Shown here: piece by piece, positions 1-5,686 of the stretch
Layout: each line of letters begins with the position of its first letter
How positions within the stretch are numbered: the stretch's first letter is position 1
Assembly: GCA_902493345.1 (NCBI GenBank)
Contig: CABUPM010000027.1
Span: 1-23,001 of the forward strand
Length of the DNA stretch: 23,001 bases
Reading direction: 5' to 3'
Source: an uncultured Eubacteriales bacterium
Lineage (GTDB): Bacteria > Bacillota > Clostridia > Lachnospirales > Bianqueaceae
Notes under the pieces: generated by a model
What the model was told of the DNA's origin: nothing
What the model saw: the letters and a program-made list of their open reading frames with translations, nothing else
Databases searched by the model: none
Program-made: the position numbers and the translations under genes

Positions 1-478
1 TCTGACGGCGTATGGTTGCCAGGCGCTCACTCGCATGATCGTCCATCTCCTCTTCCGAGAGGATGCAGCGTTCAATCTCCTTCTCCTGTGAGGCATAATT
101 TCCAAGTCCAGAAAAAAGCGGATCCAGCATCGGGCTTGGAGGCGTATCCTCGTCCTTCCGTCCATAGGCTTTTACCGTTTTGATACTTCGCAGCGTATCC
201 GCTGTCATGAGCAGCTCTCCCATCGACAAGAGACCGCCCACACTCACCCTCTGCAATATCCCACGGATATCCCGAATTCCGCCAAAGGGCGGCTCTCCTT
301 GCTGAATCAGCATTGTAAAGCCTTCCTCTGTCTCCTGCTGTAGACGCTCGATCTCCCACAGATCCGTCAACGGCTCCAGCGTTCCGCACATCTCTTTTCC
401 TGCCGCTGATGCGGCACGATCGGCTAAGAGCGTACGTATCTTATCAAACTCAAGCTTTTTCAGCGCTTTTTCTTCCAT
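1..478 (-). CDS. mutS2: MutS2 family protein, N-terminal part (cut by window edge)
   Basis: Translating the minus strand from the ATG at 478-476 gives an open frame of 159 codons running off the left edge. It begins MEEKALKKLEFDKIRTLLAD and continues with a charged helical region, which is the typical N-terminus of MutS2: the core/clamp part that precedes the ATPase and C-terminal Smr nuclease domains. Those domains lie outside the window. MutS2 is an ABC-type ATPase; in Firmicutes it is linked to suppression of recombination and to splitting of collided ribosomes (RqcU). The ATG shares one base with the TGA of trmL (TGATG), so the two are probably translationally coupled. There is no stop codon or frameshift in the visible part. 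Assignment rests on the N-terminal pattern alone, without the Walker motifs. Confidence 0.85.
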   Translation of the reverse strand, partial: MEEKALKKLEFDKIRTLLADRAASAAGKEMCGTLEPLTDLWEIERLQQETEEGFTMLIQQGEPPFGGIRDIRGILQRVSVGGLLSMGELLMTADTLRSIKTVKAYGRKDEDTPPSPMLDPLFSGLGNYASQEKEIERCILSEEEMDDHASERLATIRRQ

Positions 479-975
479 CACAAATTCTCCCAATCATACT
501 TACGCAGGTGTCCCGTTTCCTGCAAACCCGCGAAATCCTGCTGCCGAAGCGCTTCATACAACACCACCGCCACCGCATTGGACAGGTTCAGTGAACGCAG
601 ATGCTCCGTCATCGGAATCCGGATGCACCACTCCTTATTCTGCGCCAGAATCTCCTCCGGGATCCCTGCCGTCTCCTTACCGAACATCAGATAGTCATCC
701 GGCTGATACGCAGGCTCCGCATAGGTTCTCGGCCCCTTCGTCGTCGCCATATACACCCTGGCTTCCGGATGAAGTCTGCGAAACTCCGGATAGCTGTCAT
801 AGATTCGGATGTCCAGCTTATCCCAATAATCCAGTCCGGCTCTGCGCAGGCTCTTTTCATCCAGCGAAAATCCCAGCGGACGGATCAGATGCAGACTCGC
901 GCCGGTGCATGCGCAGGTTCTCGCGATATTTCCGGTATTGGCCGGAATTTCCGGCTCCAAAAGTACAATATTCAT
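478..975 (-). CDS. trmL: tRNA (cytidine(34)-2'-O)-methyltransferase TrmL
   Basis: This 165-residue protein is a single-domain SPOUT methyltransferase, the usual length for TrmL, which 2'-O-methylates the wobble base (C34 or cmnm5U34) of tRNA-Leu isoacceptors using S-adenosylmethionine. Diagnostic motifs are PEIPANTGNIART at residues 8-20, MFGKETAGIPEE near 97-108, and the knot-forming IPMTEHLRSLNLSNAVAV at 120-137. The sequence AAGGAG lies about 13 nt before the ATG, which is somewhat far but is the only candidate. The gene is followed by mutS2 with a one-base overlap and is divergent from perR with 87 bp between them. I do not see a convincing promoter of its own in that gap; the AT-rich Per-box region could serve both directions. 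Confidence 0.93.
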   Translation of the reverse strand: MNIVLLEPEIPANTGNIARTCACTGASLHLIRPLGFSLDEKSLRRAGLDYWDKLDIRIYDSYPEFRRLHPEARVYMATTKGPRTYAEPAYQPDDYLMFGKETAGIPEEILAQNKEWCIRIPMTEHLRSLNLSNAVAVVLYEALRQQDFAGLQETGHLRKYDWENL

Positions 976-993
976 GGCTTTTTAAAAATCTCC

Positions 994-1022
994 TTGACAG
1001 CCTCTTCTTTTTCTTTTATAAT
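994..1022 (+). promoter_or_regulatory. perR promoter, perfect sigma-A consensus
   Basis: TTGACA at 994-999 and TATAAT at 1017-1022 are separated by exactly 17 bp. Both hexamers match the consensus at every base. Transcription would start near 1029, leaving a leader of about 34 nt before the perR ATG. Confidence 0.9.
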
Positions 1023-1033
1023 AATTATTATCA
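1016..1033 (+). promoter_or_regulatory. Per-box / Fur-box-like operator over the perR -10
   Basis: Bases 1016-1030 (TTATAATAATTATTA) match the B. subtilis Per box TTATAATnATTATAA at 13 of 14 fixed positions. The frame shifted by three bases, 1019-1033, matches the related Fur 7-1-7 box TGATAATnATTATCA at 13 of 14. The site covers the whole -10 box and the likely start point, so binding would block RNA polymerase. Because the gene downstream encodes a PerR-type protein, autorepression is the natural reading. The match is seen directly; binding is inferred. Confidence 0.8.
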
Positions 1034-1049
1034 ATTAAAATCTATTATT

Positions 1050-1056
1050 AAGGAGG
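1050..1056 (+). promoter_or_regulatory. Shine-Dalgarno site of perR
   Basis: AAGGAGG is placed 6 nt before the ATG at 1063 and fixes this start. Confidence 0.85.
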
Positions 1057-1062
1057 TTACTT

Positions 1063-1500
1063 ATGGAACAAGCTGTTGCCTTATTAAAGGATCACGGCTT
1101 GAAAGCAACACCGCAGCGTATCGCCATCTATAATTACCTGTGCGGTACGACAGCTCATCCCACAGTTGAGACCATCTTTTCGTCCCTTCACCCGTCCCAT
1201 CCTACGATGAGCCTTGCTACCGTTTACAAAACTGTGGAATCCCTGCGGGATGCCGGTCTGATACAGCAGCTCAATGTCGGTGAGGATTGTTACCGCTATG
1301 ACGCGGCCACCGCTCCTCATCCGCACATCCAGTGCCAACGCTGTAAACAAGTCTACGACTTGCCAGCTTCTCTCTTGGATAATATTGAAGCTCAGGCTGA
1401 CGCTACTTCGTCCTTCCGGATTACCGGCGTTCAGGTCTACCTGTACGGTTATTGTCCTCAATGTCAGAAGGAGCTCACAGCTCCTGCAAAAACTCACTGA
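1063..1500 (+). CDS. perR: PerR-type peroxide-sensing Fur family repressor
   Basis: The 145-residue protein has an N-terminal winged helix (TPQRIAIYNYL, then SLATVYKTVESLRDAGLI) and a C-terminal metal-binding dimerisation domain. The residues line up one for one with B. subtilis PerR, each shifted by five: regulatory Fe/Mn site H32, D80, H86, H88, D99, and structural zinc site C91, C94, C131, C134. The aspartate at 99 (D104 in B. subtilis) is the PerR-specific ligand; Fur and Zur usually have glutamate there. This points to H2O2 sensing by iron-catalysed histidine oxidation. It is the only plus-strand gene in the window. Its last 26 bases overlap the end of the convergent aminotransferase gene, and I see no terminator after its TGA. 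Confidence 0.9.
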   Translation: MEQAVALLKDHGLKATPQRIAIYNYLCGTTAHPTVETIFSSLHPSHPTMSLATVYKTVESLRDAGLIQQLNVGEDCYRYDAATAPHPHIQCQRCKQVYDLPASLLDNIEAQADATSSFRITGVQVYLYGYCPQCQKELTAPAKTH

Positions 1501-2632
1501 TACGCGTAAGTGCCATATTCAGGCGTTCTACGCTGTATGCGTAAGAGATTCTGACATATCCCTCGCCGCTCGCTCCAAAGGCATCGCCTGGAACGACGGC
1601 GATTTTTTTCTGATGCAGCAACTTCTGACAAAACTCCTCGGATGTCATGCCTGTAGAACGGATACAGGGAAATACATAAAAAGCGCCGCTGGGATCGCTG
1701 CACGGCAGTCCCATTTCACGGAGCCTGGATACGACGAGTCTCCTTCGCCTATTATATTCCTGTTTCATCTCTTCTACAGCGCGGTCACAGTTCTTAAGCG
1801 CCTCAATCGCCGCGTACTGACTGGTTGTCGGCGCGCACATGATTGCGAACTGATGCACCTTGGTCATCTGCTCCAATAGATCCTTAGGCCCCGCGGCATA
1901 GCCAAGACGCCATCCCGTCATGGAAAAGGCTTTGGAAAAACCATTGATGACCAGCGTTCTCTCATACATCCCCGGCATGGACGCAATGGAAGTATGGGGC
2001 TCATCATATGTAAGCTCCGCATAGATCTCATCCGACAGGACAAACAGATCCTTTTCACAGATGAACCGGCACAGCTCCTCCATATCCTTCTTGGACATCG
2101 TCGCTCCGGTAGGATTGCCCGGATAGGGAAATACCAATACCTTGGTCTTCTCTGTAACCAGCCCCTCCAGATCCCGCACCGTAAGCTTAAAGCCATTCTC
2201 TCCATGCAGCGGAACAACCACTGCCTTGCCGCCTGCCATAATCGCGCAGGGCTTATAGGAGACAAATGATGGCTCCGGAATCAGGACTTCATCTCCGGGC
2301 ATCAGAATTGTCCGCAACGCGATATCGATCGCTTCGCTCCCTCCGACCGTAATCAGCAGCTGACTAGCCGGATCATATTCCAGCGAATACTTGCGCTTCA
2401 GATAATGACTCAGCTCCTTACGCAGTTCCATCAATCCCGCGTTGGCTGTATATACCGTCCTGCCCTTTTCCAGCGAATAGATGGCTTCCTCGCGGATATT
2501 CCACGGAGTAAGGAAATCCGGCTCACCCACGCCCAGCGACACTACATCCTTCATCTCGCTCGCGAGATTGAAGAAACGCCGGATCCCGGAGGGCGGAAGC
2601 GCACGAACCGTCTCATTGATAAAGTCTCTCAT
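1475..2632 (-). CDS. Pyridoxal-phosphate aminotransferase, class I/II
   Basis: This 385-residue fold-type I aminotransferase is of the AspB/PatA group, which moves amino groups from aspartate, aromatic or related amino acids to 2-oxo acids in the cytoplasm. Key residues are visible: GVGEPDF at 34-40, NPTG at 173-176 (N173), D201 and Y204 in DEIYAEL, the Schiff-base lysine K234 in NGFSKAFSMTGWRLGY, R242, and the carboxylate-binding arginine R361 in GYVRISYA. The substrate cannot be fixed from sequence. Its ATG overlaps the TGA of the upstream AsnC/Lrp gene (ATGA), so the two form one transcription and translation unit and the regulator probably controls it in response to an amino acid. The C-terminal codons lie antisense to the end of perR. 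Confidence 0.92.
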   Translation of the reverse strand: MRDFINETVRALPPSGIRRFFNLASEMKDVVSLGVGEPDFLTPWNIREEAIYSLEKGRTVYTANAGLMELRKELSHYLKRKYSLEYDPASQLLITVGGSEAIDIALRTILMPGDEVLIPEPSFVSYKPCAIMAGGKAVVVPLHGENGFKLTVRDLEGLVTEKTKVLVFPYPGNPTGATMSKKDMEELCRFICEKDLFVLSDEIYAELTYDEPHTSIASMPGMYERTLVINGFSKAFSMTGWRLGYAAGPKDLLEQMTKVHQFAIMCAPTTSQYAAIEALKNCDRAVEEMKQEYNRRRRLVVSRLREMGLPCSDPSGAFYVFPCIRSTGMTSEEFCQKLLHQKKIAVVPGDAFGASGEGYVRISYAYSVERLNMALTRISEFLQEL

Positions 2633-3108
2633 GGGGAAACCAACATCCTTTCATCACTCTCTTTTTCTTCCAGAATTACACCATGATCCTTATATCTCTT
2701 CAGAATAAAGTGCGTCGAAGTGCTGAGCACCTGATCGATCGGCGCCAGCCTTTGCGCAACAAAGAGAGCGACCTCCTTCATGGTCTTACCTTCTACGATC
2801 ACCGTAAGGTCAAACGCTCCTGACATCAAATAGACTGCCGTAACTTCTTCAAACTGATAGATACGCTGGGCAATATTATCAAAGCCCTCGCCCCGCTGCG
2901 GGGTCACCCGGACCTCAATCAAGGCTGTAACTCGGTCAATATGCGCCTTATCCCAATTGATCATCGTATGATATCCAAAAATAATTTTATCCTTTTCAAG
3001 CTGACTCAGCTGCGACGCAATCTCCGGCTCCTCCTCCTGCAGCATGACCGCAAGATCCTTTACGCTGATTCGGCTGTTCTTTTCCAATACTTCCAATAAT
3101 TCCTGCAT
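2629..3108 (-). CDS. Lrp/AsnC family transcriptional regulator
   Basis: With the ATG at 3108 the product has 160 residues, normal for this family. An N-terminal helix-turn-helix (LEKNSRISVKDLAVMLQEEE, then IASQLSQLEKDKIIFGYH) is followed by an RAM ligand-binding domain (VTALIEVRVTPQRGEGFDNI to the STSTHFILKRYK strand). The frame stays open to an ATG at 3171, but GGAGGG at 3116-3121 sits 7 nt before 3108, which fixes the shorter start. Such proteins form octamers or dimers that bend DNA and respond to amino acids, and they commonly regulate an adjacent aminotransferase and themselves. Here the aminotransferase starts inside the stop codon of this gene. The effector is unknown. Confidence 0.9.
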   Translation of the reverse strand: MQELLEVLEKNSRISVKDLAVMLQEEEPEIASQLSQLEKDKIIFGYHTMINWDKAHIDRVTALIEVRVTPQRGEGFDNIAQRIYQFEEVTAVYLMSGAFDLTVIVEGKTMKEVALFVAQRLAPIDQVLSTSTHFILKRYKDHGVILEEKESDERMLVSP

Positions 3109-3217
3109 TTCTCTTCCCTCCGATATAATAGATCCCGATAAGGGTATAACAGTATCTATAGTATATCGCATTTCCCATAAAAAAGGAAGAATAAATTATG
3201 AACACCATCTAAAATTT

Positions 3218-3254
3218 TTAAGAAAAAGAGCCCTCTAGAGGCTCTTTTTCTTAA
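3218..3254 (-). terminator. Intrinsic terminator of the pectin/aldo-keto reductase operon
   Basis: TTAAGAAAAAGAGCC at 3218-3232 pairs perfectly with 3240-3254, a 15-bp stem around a 7-nt loop. The lower stem supplies the U-rich tail on the minus strand. The stop codon of the reductase (3253-3251) lies inside the stem. The symmetry means it might also work for transcripts from the other side, but no plus-strand gene ends here. Confidence 0.8.
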
Positions 3255-4420
3255 CGCAGTGTCTCCTCTGCTTCCTTCAGAAGCTTCGGGATATTCAGTT
3301 TATATTCGCACCATTCCAGGCAGGCGCCGCACTCCAGACAGTCCGCTCCGCTCATAGGCAGCGCCCGGTACTGCTCCTGATACTGCCGGATATCCTTGCC
3401 CAGGCTCGTACAGATCTTCATTCGAGAGTATACAGACAGGATCTCCGGGAAATTCAGTCCATTGGGACATGAAAATTTCTCCAGGCAATGCATACATTCC
3501 CGGCAGGTGTCCTTCATCAGGCCTGAGACCTTATCGGCCTCCGCTGCCCATTCTCTACGCTTTTCCGCAGAAGGTCTCTCTTCCAGAGCGACCGCGATAT
3601 CCGCGTCGATCTCTTCCGGACTCCTCGCGCCTGCGTCCACCGAAGTGATATAAGGATTGGACAGACAGAAATTCAGCATATCCCGGTAATCAATCGAGAC
3701 AAATTCCCGCAGTACCTGATAGATCGGCAGCATACTGTTGCCGTTAAAAGCCTTCATATTGACAATACCCAGATCCTTTTCATGGATGTATTTCAGGATA
3801 TCCGTCTCTCCGTCCTCACCCAGACTCCGGTTATAGACATTATACGGCAGCTCAACTACATCAAAGCAATCCGTATCGACCGCCTCCCGGATCTCTTTGG
3901 CAAATGGATAATGGCTGGAAAATCCGGGGAAACTAATGAGTCCCTCCTGCTGCAGCTCCCTCAATCTCGGCAGCACACCGGAATTGCGTACAACCGCCCA
4001 GCGTTCATCTCCGATTCCATGCAGAAAATACACCAAACGGACCGGTGTCTGGCTGATATGCATATCCTCACCCAAGCCCTGAATCCGCAGCGCCTTCCGC
4101 GTCGCGGCAAGATCCTCCGCCAGAGGCTTCAGCTCATAACCATGTCCCTTGGTTACGATGACGATCGGTTCCGTAAGATCCGTACGCTGTTCTATTGCCT
4201 CTCCTACCAGCTCTTCACTCTCCACATACGTCCCATCCGCACAGGTTCCCGTATAGCTTCTGGCTGTATCGATAAAATTGATTCCCTGATCCAGTACATG
4301 GTGAAGCAGGTCCAATCCCTTCTGTTTGCTTTCCAGCATCCGCAGGTTCATCGCACCGAAGCCCAGTTCCGTGATCATCAGATTGGTCCGTCCGAACCTT
4401 CTCTTTTGGATTGCCGCCAT
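3251..4420 (-). CDS. Aldo/keto reductase with C-terminal iron-sulfur cysteine clusters
   Basis: The 389-residue protein has an AKR TIM barrel at about residues 5-290 with the catalytic tetrad D51, Y56 (FIDTARSYT), K91 (VIVTKGHG) and H134 (YFLHGIG). A ferredoxin-like tail follows with two cysteine groups: C306, C309, C312, C318 and C361, C364, C367, C371. This matches the AKR-ferredoxin family common in anaerobes; the tail probably holds one or two [4Fe-4S] clusters and suggests electron transfer from ferredoxin rather than, or besides, NAD(P)H. AAGGAGG lies 7-8 nt before the ATG. It is the third gene of an operon, 20 nt after a GH28 gene, so a uronic acid or other sugar carbonyl is a plausible substrate, but that is inference from context. 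Confidence 0.88.
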   Translation of the reverse strand: MAAIQKRRFGRTNLMITELGFGAMNLRMLESKQKGLDLLHHVLDQGINFIDTARSYTGTCADGTYVESEELVGEAIEQRTDLTEPIVIVTKGHGYELKPLAEDLAATRKALRIQGLGEDMHISQTPVRLVYFLHGIGDERWAVVRNSGVLPRLRELQQEGLISFPGFSSHYPFAKEIREAVDTDCFDVVELPYNVYNRSLGEDGETDILKYIHEKDLGIVNMKAFNGNSMLPIYQVLREFVSIDYRDMLNFCLSNPYITSVDAGARSPEEIDADIAVALEERPSAEKRREWAAEADKVSGLMKDTCRECMHCLEKFSCPNGLNFPEILSVYSRMKICTSLGKDIRQYQEQYRALPMSGADCLECGACLEWCEYKLNIPKLLKEAEETLR

Positions 4421-4440
4421 ACTAATTCCTCCTTATATAT

Positions 4441-5673
4441 TTATTTTAATTCTTCATATTCCGCGTCTCTCACACGCACCTCAGCCTCTGGTGAGAAATG
4501 GACCTCTTCAAACGTAACATCCTGCATGGGCTGCTCCGGCAGTCCGATCACATCAACCGCTCCCTGGTTGTTCCGGCCTCGAATGTTTTTCAGATGAATC
4601 CCTGAGACCACCGGCGGAATGCTCTCTGTCGGCTCTACCGTTGCCGTATCATAGAACATGCTGATTTGAATCGGGCTCCGGCGGATATTACTGATCTCCA
4701 TATCCTCCATCCAGATATCCTTGATATATCCGCCCCTGCCTCTCATGGACTTGATCCGGATTCCCCACATGCCGCCCTGAATCTGATTGTTGCAGGCGTA
4801 AACATTTTGGACTCCTCCGGACATTCCGCTTCCGATCACGATCGCGCCATGTCCCTCAAGCATTTGATTGTTCCGGATAATGATATTCTCACAAGGCCGA
4901 TTCACACGCCGTCCGTCCTCATTCATTCCGGAATTGATCGCGATACAATCGTCCCCCGTATAAAAGCGGCATCCTTCGATCACAACATTTCTGCAGGAAT
5001 CCGGATTTAATCCGTCCGTATTATGGCCGTGCGTCTGAATATCCATGTTCTGAATCAATACATTTTCACAGTATACGGGATGCACCGTCCATTGCGGTCC
5101 ATCCACAATGGTCAGTCCCTCCAGCTGTACATTTTTACAATGAAACGGCTGGATAAAGGAGGGTCGCAAGGCAGCCTCCTCTGTCCCATACCGCCGCTCC
5201 TCTACTGACTGGTGGTTTTGCTGCGCACGGTACAGCTTTTCCGCCGCCGCCCCCTGCCGCTTTTTCCAGTTCCACCAGGTCGTCCCGCGTCCCAGAAGGG
5301 CTCCCTTACCGACAATCGCAATGTTTTCGCAGTCACGCGCATAGATCAGCGGAGAATAGTTATAGCATTCAATCCCTTCCCAACGCGTCAGCACCACCGG
5401 AAGATAATCTTCAAACCGATCACTGAACTCCAGCATCGTCCCTGCTTCCAGCTGCAGCCGGATATTGCTTCTCAATACCAGCGGTCCTCCCGATAGCCAA
5501 TACCCTTCGGCAACCGCTACCGTTCCGCCTCCCTGCGCCGCACAGTCGTCGATTGCCTGCTGAATCGCTCCCGCGTCTCCGTCCGTCCACGCGACACGAA
5601 CGGTCCGTTCTGGGAATACCGGCGGAAGAACCTCCGCCATCGCAAACGGAGCCTGATATGGATTCTTTTTCAT
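4441..5673 (-). CDS. Glycoside hydrolase family 28 (polygalacturonase-like), cytoplasmic
   Basis: With the ATG at 5673 the protein has 410 residues. It is a right-handed beta-helix enzyme with all four GH28 signatures: NTDG at 218-221 (D220), GDDC at 240-243 (D241, D242), GHG at 274-276 (H275) and RIKS at 306-309. GH28 enzymes cut alpha-1,4-linked galacturonate or rhamnogalacturonan bonds by inversion. There is no signal peptide, so it should act inside the cell on imported oligosaccharides, probably exo-wise. The frame is open to an ATG at 5745, which would overlap the upstream gene by 59 nt, but AGAGGTGA at 5678-5685 just before 5673 decides for the shorter form. It starts 13 nt after the upstream stop. 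The exact linkage cannot be read from sequence. Confidence 0.92.
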   Translation of the reverse strand: MKKNPYQAPFAMAEVLPPVFPERTVRVAWTDGDAGAIQQAIDDCAAQGGGTVAVAEGYWLSGGPLVLRSNIRLQLEAGTMLEFSDRFEDYLPVVLTRWEGIECYNYSPLIYARDCENIAIVGKGALLGRGTTWWNWKKRQGAAAEKLYRAQQNHQSVEERRYGTEEAALRPSFIQPFHCKNVQLEGLTIVDGPQWTVHPVYCENVLIQNMDIQTHGHNTDGLNPDSCRNVVIEGCRFYTGDDCIAINSGMNEDGRRVNRPCENIIIRNNQMLEGHGAIVIGSGMSGGVQNVYACNNQIQGGMWGIRIKSMRGRGGYIKDIWMEDMEISNIRRSPIQISMFYDTATVEPTESIPPVVSGIHLKNIRGRNNQGAVDVIGLPEQPMQDVTFEEVHFSPEAEVRVRDAEYEELK

Positions 5674-5686
5674 ACCTTCACCTCTA

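Noticed and set aside
72..389. 105-residue open frame on the minus strand
   Set aside because: It lies in another frame inside the MutS2 N-terminus, which is the frame with family similarity and a coupled start.
3782..4597. 271-residue plus-strand frame
   Set aside because: It is antisense to the aldo/keto reductase and GH28 genes, has no ribosome site and no recognisable domain.
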